A stretch of DNA of 63,887 bases from Koleobacter methoxysyntrophicus (lineage in GTDB: Bacteria; Bacillota; Thermosediminibacteria; Koleobacterales; Koleobacteraceae): positions 2,405,001 through 2,468,887 of the forward strand of contig NZ_CP059066.1 of the NCBI RefSeq assembly GCF_017301615.1. The letters run 5' to 3'. The notes beneath the pieces were generated by a model. The model was given only the letters and a program-made list of their open reading frames with translations, was not told the origin of the DNA and searched no databases. Of this stretch, positions 1 to 11,625 are shown piece after piece. Both the position numbers and the translations under genes were made by a program. Positions within the stretch are counted from its first letter, which is position 1, and each line of letters starts with the position of its first letter.

Positions 1-1937
<1,937 letters not shown>

Positions 1938-2040
1938 TCCTTATCTACACTGTGCAGTCTTCAGGGTGTATTTCACATTCCAGGGTTGGAATTATATAGA
2001 TTTCCAGGTTCGAGTAATGTTTTATCCAACATCCAATAAT

Positions 2041-2156
2041 TCCGGTGGCCATAGCGGAGGGGTTACACCGGTTCCCATTCCGAACACACAGGTTAAGCCC
2101 TCCAGCGCCGATGGTACTCGGGTCGAAAGACCCCGGGAGAGTAGGTCGCCGCCGGA
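2041..2156 (+). rRNA. rrf: 5S ribosomal RNA
   Basis: About 116 nt starting with tccggtggcc and ending with the complementary gccgccgga, so the terminal helix closes. The conserved core 'cccattccgaacacac' lies near 2077-2092. It sits about 100 bp after the 23S end, as in a normal rRNA operon. Confidence 0.97.
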
Positions 2157-2226
2157 TTTAGTTTATACTTCAAACCGAAGTACTAACACGGTCATAACTA
2201 AATATTATTATATATTAAGAATGCGT

Positions 2227-2301
2227 TCCTCAGTAGCTCAATGGTAGAGCACTCGGCTGTTAACCGAGTGGTTGCAGGTTCGAGTCCTGCCTGGGGAGCC
2301 A
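2227..2301 (+). tRNA. tRNA-Asn (anticodon GTT)
   Basis: The acceptor strands tcctcag (2227-2233) and ctgggga (2291-2297) pair with one G-T wobble. The D-arm 'tagctcaatggtagagca' and the T-arm gcagg-ttcgagt-cctgc are standard. The anticodon loop ctgttaa gives GTT at 2259-2261, reading Asn codons. The 3' CCA is encoded (2299-2301). The gene lies about 70 bp after 5S and is probably the last member of the rRNA transcript. The 178 bp that follow are very AT-rich, with no gene visible. Confidence 0.97.
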
Positions 2302-2479
2302 TATTTTTTTATTTTGAAACTGAATTACAATAAATTACAAGAAATAAACTCGATAAAATCAAAGTAAAATACATTAAAATATCAGAAAATTACGTAAATA
2401 TTAAAATATTAATTGTTAGAAAGGAATTAGTACAAAAAAGTAGAAGAAAATAAAAAGCAGAAAAAAGGGGGAAAAAAGA

Positions 2480-4069
2480 GTGGAAATAACATTCTATGGA
2501 GCTGCTAAAACTGTTACAGGTTCATGCCATTTAATAGATACCGGTAAAACGAAAATTATGGTGGATTGTGGTATGTTTCAGGGTTCAAAAAAAATAAAGG
2601 AGAGAAACTACGGTGACTTCCCTTTTGATCCTACTCAAATAGAATATTTGCTTTTGACCCATGCCCATATAGACCATAGTGGTTTAATACCCAAACTTGT
2701 AAAACATGGGTTTAAGGGGCAAATAATAGCCACAGGTGCAACCCTGGATTTATGTTCGATTATGCTTCCCGATAGCGGTCATATTCAGGAAATGGAAGTA
2801 GAACGAAAAAATAGAAAGCTTAAAAGAGCCGGTGAACCGTTATTAGAACCTATTTACACTTCTCAAGATGCTTATAAAGCAATGAAATACTTCAAAGGAA
2901 TCGATTATGGTTTGGTGATAGCTTTAAATGATAACATTTCCGTTAGATTTAATGATGCCGGCCACATAATGGGTTCGGCCATTATCGAAATATGGATCAA
3001 ACAGAGAGAACAGACTTTAAAAATAGTGTTCTCAGGGGATTTGGGTAATTATAATCAGCCGATAATTAATGATCCTGTAACCATTGACGAAGCTGATTTT
3101 TTGATTATGGAATCAACTTATGGGAATAGATTACATAAAGATTCCGGGGATAAAGAAGAATTATTATTTAAAATCATAAAAGAAACCTTTGACAAGGGAG
3201 GAAATGTAATTATACCTGCCTTCGCTGTTGAGCGAACCCAGGATTTGCTATATTCACTAAACAATCTTATAGAAAAAGGGAAATTAAGGGATGTAGATAT
3301 ATTTGTGGATAGTCCTTTAGCCATTTCTGCAACAGAGATTTTTTGCAGGAATATACAGTATTTCGATAAGGAAACCCGGGAAAAGTATGAAACATTAGGG
3401 GAGTGTCCTTTATTCCTGCCCAATTTGAAGTTTACCAGAACTACAGAAGAATCTAAAGCATTAAATGAAAGAAAGAGCGGGGCTATAATTATTTCGGCTA
3501 GTGGCATGTGCGATGCCGGGAGAATAAAACATCATTTAAAACACAATTTGTGGCGTTCGGAATCTACTATTCTTTTTGTTGGTTACCAGGCTGAAGGGAC
3601 TTTGGGAAGACGTCTGGTTGATGGAGAAAAGTTGGTTAAGATTCACGGTGAAGAAATAAAAGTCAAAGCAAGGATAGAAAACATGGATGGATTTTCTGCA
3701 CATTCTGACCAGAAAGACCTAATAAGATGGGTAAAAAAATTTGGAACCCCTCCCCAAAAAATATTTCTCGTCCATGGAGAAGAGGAATCGTGTTATTATC
3801 TGGCTAATGAATTAACAAAAGAAACTGGGATACCCATTATTGTACCTGAATACCTTCAATCCTTTATAATTCAAGATAACTTAGATGTGATAATAAGCAA
3901 ATTACAGGAAGGTTTAGCCCAAAGAGTAACAGCTGGTGAAGTTAAGGGATATTACAAAGATATACTGGATAAATTACAGATAATGGTTCATAAATACATG
4001 AGTAATGGCCAGTATGAACAAGCCCTTAAAAAACTTCAAGAAATTGAAAGTATAACCGCTGAAAAATAA
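2480..4069 (+). CDS. Beta-CASP metallo-beta-lactamase family RNase (CPSF/Ysh1-like)
   Basis: Predicted cytoplasmic zinc-dependent ribonuclease of 529 aa. The metallo-beta-lactamase core carries motif 2, HAHIDH, at residues 61-66, followed by HIMGSAIIEI and SGDLGNY for the later metal ligands. The beta-CASP insert and a C-terminal 'MDGFSAHSDQ' plus 'LVHGEE' complete the RNA-processing subfamily (COG1236). It begins with GTG behind a ggggg-rich ribosome site at 2467-2471. It stands alone after the rRNA/tRNA unit, with about 130 bp of AT-rich spacer before aspartokinase. Exact substrate unknown; RNA turnover or processing is inferred from the family. Confidence 0.9.
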   Translation: MEITFYGAAKTVTGSCHLIDTGKTKIMVDCGMFQGSKKIKERNYGDFPFDPTQIEYLLLTHAHIDHSGLIPKLVKHGFKGQIIATGATLDLCSIMLPDSGHIQEMEVERKNRKLKRAGEPLLEPIYTSQDAYKAMKYFKGIDYGLVIALNDNISVRFNDAGHIMGSAIIEIWIKQREQTLKIVFSGDLGNYNQPIINDPVTIDEADFLIMESTYGNRLHKDSGDKEELLFKIIKETFDKGGNVIIPAFAVERTQDLLYSLNNLIEKGKLRDVDIFVDSPLAISATEIFCRNIQYFDKETREKYETLGECPLFLPNLKFTRTTEESKALNERKSGAIIISASGMCDAGRIKHHLKHNLWRSESTILFVGYQAEGTLGRRLVDGEKLVKIHGEEIKVKARIENMDGFSAHSDQKDLIRWVKKFGTPPQKIFLVHGEEESCYYLANELTKETGIPIIVPEYLQSFIIQDNLDVIISKLQEGLAQRVTAGEVKGYYKDILDKLQIMVHKYMSNGQYEQALKKLQEIESITAEK

Positions 4070-4201
4070 GGGATCAGCTATAAAGAATTTAATGAATGAG
4101 TTTTTAATATAAATCAAGACTTTATAGAACATAATAGAAGTTTAAGCAATATTATAATAATATCTATGTTTTAAAATATAATAACCAAGGAGGAAGCTAA
4201 T

Positions 4202-5443
4202 ATGGAAATAGTTGTACAGAAATTTGGCGGGACTAGTGTAGATAGCAGATCCTCTCAGGAAAAAATAGCTAAAATTGTTATAGATCAAAAAAATAAAGGG
4301 GCTTTTCCGGTTTTGGTTGTTTCAGCAATGGGTAGAAGTGGTGCACCATATGCAACTGATACTTTAAGGGACTTAGTTACAAAAACAGCTAATGAAGTTC
4401 CGAGTAGGGAACTGGACCTTATTATGTCTTGCGGAGAAATAATTTCATGTGTAGTTCTATCAACTCTATTAAATAGCATGGGGGTAAAAGCAAAGGCTTT
4501 CAGCGGGGGGCAGAGTGGTATTATCACAGATAAAAATTTTGGTAGTGCAAATGTTATTGATTTTAGATCTGAAATGCTTTTGCAAAGTATAGAAAACGGT
4601 ATAGTCCCTGTTGTAGCAGGTTTTCAAGGTATTACTGAAGATGGGGAGATAACTACCTTAGGTAGGGGTGGCAGCGATATAACGGCCGTTATTCTTGGAG
4701 CAGGTTTAAGAGCTGAACGGGTAGAAATATACACTGATGTTGATGGAATAATGACAGCAGACCCGAGAATCCTGTCTGAAGCAAGGATGATCGAGTACAT
4801 TACTTATGAAGAAGTCTTTCAATTATCTAATGAAGGAGCAAAGGTAATTCACCCTAAAGCTGTTGAAATTGCAATGAGGTATAATATCCCCGTAGTAATT
4901 AAAAATTTAAATGGAAGTTTACCAGGAACATTAATAACCAGTTTTAAAGATAGGGATGCTATTATGAGCGGTTATAAAAAGTCGAAAATTATAACGGGGA
5001 TTGCCCATACTATGAATGTTTCTCAAATAGTTATTAAAATGTCAGAAGAAGATAAGTTGCTGGAAGAAAAAATATTCAGAAAATTAGCGGATGAGCATAT
5101 AAGTATAGATCTTATTAACCTCTTTCCTGATTTAAAAGTGTTTACGGTAAATAAAGATTGTATCGGTAAATCGGTAGCAATTTTGAAGGATTTTGGGGTA
5201 GATTATAAAGTGAATGAAGACTGTGCTAAAGTGTCGGTAGTTGGGGTAGGGATGAGAGGGGTCCCGGGGGTAATGGCAAAGATAATTGAAGCATTATACG
5301 AAGAAGGTATAGATATACTTCAGACTTCGGATTCTCACACAACAATTTCAGTTTTAATTAAAAAAGACTTGCTTGCGAAGGCAGTATCAGCTCTCCATCG
5401 GAAGTTTGAATTAGGCAAAAGAGAGGAGGAAGTTTTTGGTTAA
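4202..5443 (+). CDS. dapG: Aspartate kinase (DapG/LysC type)
   Basis: Phosphorylates L-aspartate, the first step towards lysine, threonine, methionine and diaminopimelate. The 413-aa protein opens with the kinase signature VQKFGGTSV (residues 5-13) and ends with tandem ACT domains (about 265-410) that normally bind the feedback amino acid. The segment 'VSAMGRSGAPYATDTL' resembles Bacillus DapG, the diaminopimelate-sensitive isozyme. The start is ATG with aaggagga at 4187-4194. Its last codons overlap the yigZ start by 8 nt, so the two are probably co-translated. No lysine riboswitch was found upstream. Effector specificity is inferred only. Confidence 0.93.
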   Translation: MEIVVQKFGGTSVDSRSSQEKIAKIVIDQKNKGAFPVLVVSAMGRSGAPYATDTLRDLVTKTANEVPSRELDLIMSCGEIISCVVLSTLLNSMGVKAKAFSGGQSGIITDKNFGSANVIDFRSEMLLQSIENGIVPVVAGFQGITEDGEITTLGRGGSDITAVILGAGLRAERVEIYTDVDGIMTADPRILSEARMIEYITYEEVFQLSNEGAKVIHPKAVEIAMRYNIPVVIKNLNGSLPGTLITSFKDRDAIMSGYKKSKIITGIAHTMNVSQIVIKMSEEDKLLEEKIFRKLADEHISIDLINLFPDLKVFTVNKDCIGKSVAILKDFGVDYKVNEDCAKVSVVGVGMRGVPGVMAKIIEALYEEGIDILQTSDSHTTISVLIKKDLLAKAVSALHRKFELGKREEEVFG

Positions 5444-6083
5444 TGAATATAAAACCGTTAGATGTTTTGGTACCGGTGAGTTGAAAATTCGCAAATCCAG
5501 ATTTATCGCATATGTCCAGCCTGCAGATACTGAGAAAGAAGCTTTAGAATTTATAGAGAATATTAAACAAAAACATAGAGATGCAACTCATAATGTGTTT
5601 GCATATCTGATAGGTTTAGATAGAGAGATTCAGAAATTTAGTGACGACGGAGAACCCAATGGAACGGCAGGTAAGCCTATTCTGGAAGTTATTAAAAAAG
5701 AAAGCCTCAAAAACGTTGTAGTTGTTGTAACACGATATTTTGGAGGGATTCTCCTTGGGGCTGGAGGTTTAGTAAGGGCGTATACAAAAGGTGCCAAAGT
5801 GGGAATTGAGAATGCTCAAATAGTAAATAAGGTACTCCATTATAATTATAAATTAAAAACCAGTTATTCACTTTTAGGTAAAATCCAGAATCACATAATT
5901 AATATGAGCCAAATTATTTATGAAGTATCTTATAGCCAGGATGTATCATTGGGTGTTTATGTTAAATATAATAAAAAAGACTTTTTTGAAAAGGTTGTTA
6001 TGGAGGTAACAAGTGGACAGGTCAATATTTCCAATATCGGGGAGTCTTATATTTCCTTTCAACAAGGCAAAGCTATTTTGTAA
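5436..6083 (+). CDS. yigZ: YigZ/IMPACT family protein
   Basis: 215-aa member of the UPF0029 (IMPACT) family. The N-terminal IMPACT domain (about 15-125) shows 'DDGEPNGTAGKP' and 'TRYFGGILLGAGGLVRAY'; a small ferredoxin-like DUF1949 domain follows. Bacterial members are conserved but poorly defined; links to translation stress are inferred from eukaryotic IMPACT. Start is TTG at 5436 inside the aspartokinase end, with gaggagga at 5422-5429 giving correct spacing. Confidence 0.88.
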   Translation: MVNEYKTVRCFGTGELKIRKSRFIAYVQPADTEKEALEFIENIKQKHRDATHNVFAYLIGLDREIQKFSDDGEPNGTAGKPILEVIKKESLKNVVVVVTRYFGGILLGAGGLVRAYTKGAKVGIENAQIVNKVLHYNYKLKTSYSLLGKIQNHIINMSQIIYEVSYSQDVSLGVYVKYNKKDFFEKVVMEVTSGQVNISNIGESYISFQQGKAIL

Positions 6084-6113
6084 AATTATCCATATGCAAA
6101 AGGAGGGATTTAT

Positions 6114-7028
6114 ATTAATATTCGAAGAAATATTACTGAATTGGTAGGTTTAACACCTATAGTTAGATTACAGAATATAGTTTCCGGGAATGATGCTGAT
6201 GTTTTTGCCAAATTAGAGTTTTTCAATCCTGGAGGTAGCATAAAAGATAGAATAGCTTTAAAAATGATAGAGGATGCTGAAAGAAAAGGTTTGCTTAAAA
6301 AGGATTCAATAATCCTTGAACCGACCAGTGGTAATACGGGGATTGGATTAGCTCTTGTTGGAGCTTCTAAGGGATATAAAGTTGTCCTTGTTATGCCCGA
6401 AACGATGAGCATAGAGAGGAGAAAGCTGTTAAAAGCCTTAGGAGCAGAAATAATATTAACCCCGGGGGTCAAAGGGATGAAAGGGGCTATAGATAAAGTT
6501 AATGAAATGGTAGCTGAAAATCGCAATTTTTTCGTACCCCAGCAGTTTGAAAACCCATCTAACCCCCAAGCTCACAGGGAAACAACTGCAGAAGAGATCT
6601 TGCAACAGATGAACGGAGATATAGATGCGTTTGTCTCAGGGGTTGGAACGGGGGGGACTATTACCGGTGTGGGAGAAGTTTTAAAGCTGCGGATAAAAAA
6701 TGTAAAAGTAATAGCAGTGGAACCGGCAAGTTCTCCGGTTTTGTCAGGAGGGAAGCCAGGCCCTCATAAAATACAGGGAATAGGAGCCGGGTTTATTCCA
6801 AAGATTCTAAACAGGGATATTATAGACGGGATTATTCAGGTAACAGATATGGAAGCAATGAAGACATCCCGTTTGCTAGCGAAAAAGGAGGGAATATTGG
6901 CAGGTATATCATCGGGTGCTGCCCTCTTTGCTGCACTTAAAGTTGCTAAGGAGTTAGGTAAGGGCAAAAAAGTTGTTGTTATCCTTCCTGATACAGGAGA
7001 ACGTTACCTCAGTACTGACTTGTTTTGA
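6114..7028 (+). CDS. cysK: Cysteine synthase A (O-acetylserine sulfhydrylase), apparent ATT start
   Basis: PLP enzyme that makes cysteine from O-acetylserine and sulfide. Visible are the PLP lysine in NPGGSIKDR (K44 when counted from 6114), [11 protein letters not shown], and the phosphate loop [10 protein letters not shown]. The typical CysK N-terminus '[14 protein letters not shown]' extends upstream of the first ordinary start-like codon (TTG 6141). Between the in-frame yigZ stop (6081) and 6141 there is no ATG, GTG, TTG or CTG. A strong aggaggg (6101-6107) places ATT at 6114 in the best position, giving 304 aa, a normal length. ATT 6120 and TTG 6141 are alternatives. Confidence 0.9.
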   Translation: MNIRRNITELVGLTPIVRLQNIVSGNDADVFAKLEFFNPGGSIKDRIALKMIEDAERKGLLKKDSIILEPTSGNTGIGLALVGASKGYKVVLVMPETMSIERRKLLKALGAEIILTPGVKGMKGAIDKVNEMVAENRNFFVPQQFENPSNPQAHRETTAEEILQQMNGDIDAFVSGVGTGGTITGVGEVLKLRIKNVKVIAVEPASSPVLSGGKPGPHKIQGIGAGFIPKILNRDIIDGIIQVTDMEAMKTSRLLAKKEGILAGISSGAALFAALKVAKELGKGKKVVVILPDTGERYLSTDLF

Positions 7029-7072
7029 TGGTTTCATAAGGTAAAATTAACTCTATGAAGGGGTGGATGAAA

Positions 7073-7816
7073 TTGGGTAAAAGTGTAAAGGAAAAGATAG
7101 ATTTAACAGTTGAATGGTTAAGAGAACAAGTAGAACAGGCAGGAGCTAAAGGCCTGGCAGTCGGTATAAGCGGTGGGGTAGATTCGGCCCTGACTGCTTT
7201 CCTGATTAAGAGGGCTTTTCCCCAGAATTCTTTAGGGATTATAATGCCATGTGAAAGCGACCCTAAGGATATTGAAGATGCTTTAAAGGTAGCTGCTGCA
7301 TCTCAAATTGAATTCATTCGAATTGATTTGACAGAGATATATGCAACCCTAATGAAAAACATATTTTCACAACTTGAAGATTATAAAATTGGTAATAAAA
7401 AGATTGCCATGGCAAATACAAAAGCCAGATTGAGAATGAGTACCATTTATGCAATTTGCAATTATCTCAACTTTCTTGTGGTGGGCACAGATAATGCAGC
7501 TGAGATTTATACGGGCTATTTTACTAAATACGGGGATGGGGGTGTTGACATAATGCCCCTTGCAAATTTAACTAAGAGGGAAGTACGGGCCTGGGCACGT
7601 GAAATAGGTGTTCCAGAGGAAATTATTTTAAAGGCCCCTTCGGCAGGATTATGGCCCAATCAAACTGATGAAGGGGAGATGGGAACGACGTATGACATTA
7701 TAGACGATTTTTTAGAAGGCAATAAAGTACCGGCGAAGGACTTTGAAATAATAGAAAAACTACATAGGAGAAGTGAACATAAGAGGAAACTACCATCCAG
7801 TCCTCCAAAGTATTGA
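7073..7816 (+). CDS. nadE: NH3-dependent NAD+ synthetase
   Basis: Last step of NAD synthesis: amidates deamido-NAD using ATP and ammonia. The protein carries the ATP-pyrophosphatase loop SGGVDSALTAF near residue 30, the 'GTDNAAEIYTGYFTKYGDGG' segment and the ending 'HRRSEHKRKLPSSP', typical of single-domain NadE without a glutaminase domain. The site aaggggtgga (7058-7067) best fits TTG 7073 (247 aa). ATG 7055 and ATG 7067 are also in frame but overlap that site. It follows cysK by about 45 bp and probably shares its transcript. Confidence 0.9.
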   Translation: MGKSVKEKIDLTVEWLREQVEQAGAKGLAVGISGGVDSALTAFLIKRAFPQNSLGIIMPCESDPKDIEDALKVAAASQIEFIRIDLTEIYATLMKNIFSQLEDYKIGNKKIAMANTKARLRMSTIYAICNYLNFLVVGTDNAAEIYTGYFTKYGDGGVDIMPLANLTKREVRAWAREIGVPEEIILKAPSAGLWPNQTDEGEMGTTYDIIDDFLEGNKVPAKDFEIIEKLHRRSEHKRKLPSSPPKY

Positions 7817-7849
7817 TATATAACTTTTGTACAGCAGTTAAAGTTATGT

Positions 7850-7878
7850 TTTACATAAAACGGTATATATGATAAAAT
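7850..7878 (+). promoter_or_regulatory. Promoter of yebC
   Basis: TTTACA (7850-7855), 17-bp spacer, then an extended -10 TGA-TAAAAT (7870-7878). It lies in the 129-bp gap after nadE and about 65 bp before yebC. Confidence 0.7.
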
Positions 7879-7945
7879 CATAGTGGTTTGGTTTTCGGTT
7901 TGAAACATTCCCGATAGTTATAACTATTTACAAGGGGGATCGTTA

Positions 7946-8677
7946 ATGGCAGGTCATTCTAAATGGGCTAATATAAAACACAAAAAAGAAAAGGCTGATG
8001 CCCAAAAAGGAAAAATTTATACCAAATTAAGCCGGCTGATAATGGTAGCTGCAAGGGAAGGGGGAGGAGACCCTGATACCAATCCCCGTTTGAAAGACGC
8101 GATTCAAAAAGCAAAAGCTGTAAATATGCCCAGTGAAAACATCAATAGGGCAATCCTTAGAGGGACCGGAGAGCTGGAAGGGGTATCTTATGAGGAAATG
8201 GTCTATGAAGGTTACGGTCCTGGGGGAGGAGCTATTTTAATCGAGTTAATGACTGATAATAGAAATAGAACTGCCGGGGAAATAAGGCATATATTCGATA
8301 AATACGGTGGAAGCCTTGGAGAGAGCGGATGTGTTGCATGGATATTTGATAAAAAGGGAATAATAACTCTGGAAAAAAAGTCAGATCCCGATGAGGGCCA
8401 GATTATGATGGAGGCTATTGAGGCCGGTGCAGAAGATATAGAAATAGATGATGAGAATATAAAAATAATAACGGCTCCGGACAACCTTAAAGAAGTTCAA
8501 GAATACCTGATAGGAAAAGGCTTTGTTGTGTCTTCAGCTGAATTGACTCTGGTTTCAAAGACAACTGTAACTCTATCGGGTGATACTGCAGATAGAATGA
8601 TGAAACTGCTTGAAACTTTGGAAGAAAATGATGATGTGCAGAATGTCTACTGTAATGTTGAATTTTCAAACGATTAG
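7946..8677 (+). CDS. yebC: YebC/PmpR family regulator (TACO1-like)
   Basis: 243 aa, opening with the family hallmark MAGHSKWANIKHKKEKAD and containing 'GYGPGGGAILIE' and 'GSLGESGCVAWIF'. Family members act as DNA-binding regulators or as ribosome-associated factors that relieve stalling; sequence alone does not say which. Start is ATG with aaggggga at 7932-7939. It has its own promoter and precedes the bofC-ruvCAB region, a common clostridial order. Confidence 0.94.
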   Translation: MAGHSKWANIKHKKEKADAQKGKIYTKLSRLIMVAAREGGGDPDTNPRLKDAIQKAKAVNMPSENINRAILRGTGELEGVSYEEMVYEGYGPGGGAILIELMTDNRNRTAGEIRHIFDKYGGSLGESGCVAWIFDKKGIITLEKKSDPDEGQIMMEAIEAGAEDIEIDDENIKIITAPDNLKEVQEYLIGKGFVVSSAELTLVSKTTVTLSGDTADRMMKLLETLEENDDVQNVYCNVEFSND

Positions 8678-8720
8678 TTATAGTTAAATATATGAATAAT
8701 AATATATATTTTAGGAAATA

Positions 8721-8752
8721 CTATCCTTCCAAAGGATAATTTGGGAGGATAG
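8721..8752 (+). promoter_or_regulatory. Hairpin burying the ribosome binding site of the BofC-like gene
   Basis: A 13-bp stem (ctatccttccaaa, 8721-8733, with tttgggaggatag, 8740-8752; one T-G wobble) and a six-base loop. The 3' arm contains the whole Shine-Dalgarno sequence gggagg (8743-8748) of the gene starting at 8760. It could control translation or, with the short T-run after it, act as a weak terminator for yebC. Confidence 0.6.
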
Positions 8753-8759
8753 TTTTATA

Positions 8760-9323
8760 ATGAATATTTTTAATCGTTCTCGTATTTTAATGATATTTAT
8801 GGTATTTATTATTTTTTCAATTACTCTTTTTATAAAATTTTTTGTAAATGCTCCTTTTTGGTCTTTGGAAAAAAGGGAACCTAATGGACAGGAACAAATA
8901 CAGGCAGGAGAAGATATTGGACCAAAGGTTGAAGTAGGTACAATATTCTCATTTGAAACCTATTACACTGAATGCGGGCATACTAAGATTATGGAAGAAA
9001 GAGCTTCGGAAAAGCTGAGAGGATATAGCTTTAAGGATTTATCTAAAGAATTTCCTGAATGGGAAATAAAGGGTTTTGAAGAAAATAAGGTTACCTTTTA
9101 TAAATATGTCAATGGATTATGTCCTGACCATTACTTTATAGGGATTAAGGATGGTTTTGTAGCTCTATTTTATGGAAGGCCCGGAACTGAAGCAAGATTA
9201 AAAGAAATAACGGAGATAAAGGTTGAACTCCTCAGAGATGATGATAGACGACTGTTGGAACAGGGCATAGAGGTTTATGGAGAAGAAGAGCTGATGAGGA
9301 TTAAAGAAGGTTTAACTAACTGA
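8760..9323 (+). CDS. Membrane-anchored BofC C-terminal domain-like protein
   Basis: 187 aa. One N-terminal membrane segment or uncleaved signal (about residues 8-30), then an extracytoplasmic domain with the pattern 'ETYYTECGHT' and 'YYKYVNGLCPDHYFIG'-like spacing seen in BofC C-terminal domain proteins that lie beside ruvC in Clostridia. BofC proper is a forespore inhibitor of sigma-K checkpoint signalling in Bacillus; the same job here is only a guess. Two cysteines (in ECGH and LCPDH) might bind metal or form a disulfide. ATG 8760; its ribosome site lies inside a long hairpin. Confidence 0.72.
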   Translation: MNIFNRSRILMIFMVFIIFSITLFIKFFVNAPFWSLEKREPNGQEQIQAGEDIGPKVEVGTIFSFETYYTECGHTKIMEERASEKLRGYSFKDLSKEFPEWEIKGFEENKVTFYKYVNGLCPDHYFIGIKDGFVALFYGRPGTEARLKEITEIKVELLRDDDRRLLEQGIEVYGEEELMRIKEGLTN

Positions 9324-9349
9324 AGGCGCTAAAAGCGTCTTTTTTTGTT
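9324..9349 (+). terminator. Rho-independent terminator after the BofC-like gene
   Basis: Stem aggcgct / agcgtct with an A-rich loop, directly followed by seven Ts. It separates the BofC-like gene from ruvC. Confidence 0.85.
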
Positions 9350-9409
9350 TAATCGGGATAAAGGAATTAGAAGGGTTTTTGTAGAATATTTTAGCGGGAG
9401 GAGAAATTT

Positions 9410-9904
9410 ATGATTGTAATGGGAATTGATCCGGGAATTGCATTAACAGGTTATGGAATTCTCGAAAAAAAGGGTAACAATATAGTAGTGGTAAAACAAG
9501 GATGTATTATTACCAAAACTTCTATGAAAACTTCAGAAAGGTTATTATTTATATATAAGGAACTTGTAAAAATAATAAAGGAATTTCAGCCTGACAGAAT
9601 AGTCATAGAGGAGCTATTTTTTAATAAAAACGCCAAAACTGCTATTTTAGTAGGGCAGGCACGGGGGGTAGCGATACTTGCTGCAGCAAATTTAGGTATA
9701 AATGTATGGGAATATACACCTCTACAGGTTAAACAAGCCGTTGTTGGATACGGTAGAGCACCTAAAAATCAAGTTCAGGAAATGGTTAAGCTCCTTCTGG
9801 GTTTAAAAGAAATCCCACAACCCGATGATGTGGCTGATGCTTTGGCAGTAGCTTTATGTCATTTGAATTCGTGGCCTATGGAAAAATATATGACGGAAAG
9901 GTGA
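9410..9904 (+). CDS. ruvC: Crossover junction endodeoxyribonuclease RuvC
   Basis: Cleaves Holliday junctions in the RuvABC resolvasome. 164 aa, normal length, with the catalytic carboxylates in GIDPGIALTGYG (D7), 'VIEELFF' and 'QPDDVADALAVALCH'. ATG start, ggaggag at 9397-9403. First gene of ruvC-ruvA-ruvB; ruvA follows after only 9 bp. Confidence 0.97.
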   Translation: MIVMGIDPGIALTGYGILEKKGNNIVVVKQGCIITKTSMKTSERLLFIYKELVKIIKEFQPDRIVIEELFFNKNAKTAILVGQARGVAILAAANLGINVWEYTPLQVKQAVVGYGRAPKNQVQEMVKLLLGLKEIPQPDDVADALAVALCHLNSWPMEKYMTER

Positions 9905-9913
9905 TTTAAATTA

Positions 9914-10513
9914 ATGCTTAGCTATCTAAAAGGGACTTTGCAATTTGCAAGCGAAAATTATATAATATTAGATGTTAATGATATTGGATTTAAAATCCAT
10001 ATTCCCAGGTCTTCTTTAAACAAATTACCGGCTGTTGGAGAAAGACTTAAAATTTTAACGTATTTACATATTAAAGAAGAAGAACTGACCCTTTACGGTT
10101 TTTTAACACCTTCTGAACTTAAAATATTTGAATTAATGCTAACGGTTACAGGAATAGGCCCAAAAGGGGCAATAGCTGCTCTTTCAACCTTATCACCACA
10201 AAAATTGCAGGAGTGTTTCCTTACAGAAGATGTAAAAACATTGACATCAATACCGGGTTTCGGTCAAAAAACGGCAAAAAGAATAATTTTTGAACTCAAA
10301 GATAAAATTGCAAGAACAGATGCTTCAGCCCTACTTTTAGAAGACAAAGCCGGTGGAAGCTTTCAGGAGGCAATTAAAGTTTTGGAAGCCCTTGGATATT
10401 CTCCGGCAGAATCAGCGGCTATAATAAAGGAAATAAATATCGATTTAGAAAAAACCAGCGTTGAGGCTATTGTTAAACAGGTTTTGAAAAAAATGGGTTC
10501 CCAGAATAAGTGA
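9914..10513 (+). CDS. ruvA: Holliday junction branch migration protein RuvA
   Basis: Tetrameric junction-binding subunit, 199 aa. It has an N-terminal OB fold, two helix-hairpin-helix motifs ('[14 protein letters not shown]' and '[17 protein letters not shown]') and the C-terminal UBA-like domain that contacts RuvB. ATG at 9914 following ruvC closely; ruvB starts 17 bp after its stop. Confidence 0.97.
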   Translation: MLSYLKGTLQFASENYIILDVNDIGFKIHIPRSSLNKLPAVGERLKILTYLHIKEEELTLYGFLTPSELKIFELMLTVTGIGPKGAIAALSTLSPQKLQECFLTEDVKTLTSIPGFGQKTAKRIIFELKDKIARTDASALLLEDKAGGSFQEAIKVLEALGYSPAESAAIIKEINIDLEKTSVEAIVKQVLKKMGSQNK

Positions 10514-10529
10514 TCAGGGGGTTTCTATT

Positions 10530-11594
10530 ATGGAAGAAAGAATCATAGCACCAGGAGCAAGAGAGGAAGATACAGAGCTTGAATTTACTTTAAGACCCCG
10601 TTTTTTCTGTGAGTATATCGGTCAAAAAAAGGTTAAGGAAAAGCTTAAAATTTTTGTTACGGCTGCCCAAAATAGAGGGGAGCCTTTGGACCATGTTTTA
10701 TTATATGGCCCACCCGGTTTGGGGAAAACTACCCTTGCGACTGTTATCGCTAATGAAATGAGTGTGAATATCAGGATTACGTCAGGGCCGGCAATAGAGA
10801 GGCCAGGGGATCTGGCAGCTATTGTTACCAATCTCAATCAGGGGGATATCTTGTTTATCGATGAGATTCATAGATTGAACCGTAGTGTAGAGGAAATATT
10901 ATATCCGGTTATGGAGGATTTTGCCCTGGATATCATTATAGGGAAAGGCCCCAGTGCTCGTTCGGTAAGATTAGATTTACCTAGATTTACCCTTATAGGG
11001 GCAACTACGAGGGCAGGGCTTCTTACATCCCCTCTAAGGGATCGTTTCGGTGTAATTAATAGACTAGAATATTACGATGAAACGGAATTAACAGAGATTA
11101 TCCTCCGTTCAGCCAAGATTCTCAAAATTTCGATCGATGAATTGGGAGCCAAGGAGATTGCTAAAAGGTCAAGGGGAACCCCTAGGGTAGCCAACAGACT
11201 TTTAAAAAGGGTTAGGGATTTTGCGGAAGTAAAAGGGAATGGGTCGATCACCCGGGAAGTTGCAATGCGAGGCTTGGACTTGCTGGAAATAGACCCAATT
11301 GGACTTGATAGTATTGATAGAAAAATGCTTATTACTATTATTGAGAAGTATAATGGGGGTCCTGTTGGGGTAGATACTATAGCTGCTGCTATTAGCGAAG
11401 AAGCCGTTACTATTGAGGATGTTTATGAGCCTTATTTAATGCAATTGGGCTTTTTGAACAGAACTCCCAGGGGTAGAATTGCAACGGAATTAGCCTATAA
11501 TCATTTGGGTTTAAGCAAAACAAAGGGAGAAAAACAAATGGATCTATTTTCGGGTCGAAAAATGGGTCAATCTTCTATGATTCATACAGATTAA
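10530..11594 (+). CDS. ruvB: Holliday junction DNA helicase RuvB
   Basis: AAA+ motor for branch migration, 354 aa. Walker [10 protein letters not shown] is at residues 60-68, Walker B is 'ILFIDEIHR', and sensor/arginine finger '[20 protein letters not shown]' follows. The C-terminal winged helix ends in '[19 protein letters not shown]'. ATG start behind caggggg. Continues into the small DUF2905 gene. Confidence 0.97.
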   Translation: MEERIIAPGAREEDTELEFTLRPRFFCEYIGQKKVKEKLKIFVTAAQNRGEPLDHVLLYGPPGLGKTTLATVIANEMSVNIRITSGPAIERPGDLAAIVTNLNQGDILFIDEIHRLNRSVEEILYPVMEDFALDIIIGKGPSARSVRLDLPRFTLIGATTRAGLLTSPLRDRFGVINRLEYYDETELTEIILRSAKILKISIDELGAKEIAKRSRGTPRVANRLLKRVRDFAEVKGNGSITREVAMRGLDLLEIDPIGLDSIDRKMLITIIEKYNGGPVGVDTIAAAISEEAVTIEDVYEPYLMQLGFLNRTPRGRIATELAYNHLGLSKTKGEKQMDLFSGRKMGQSSMIHTD

Positions 11595-11625
11595 ATTATA
11601 CTTATCCGAATTGAGGAGGATTGAA

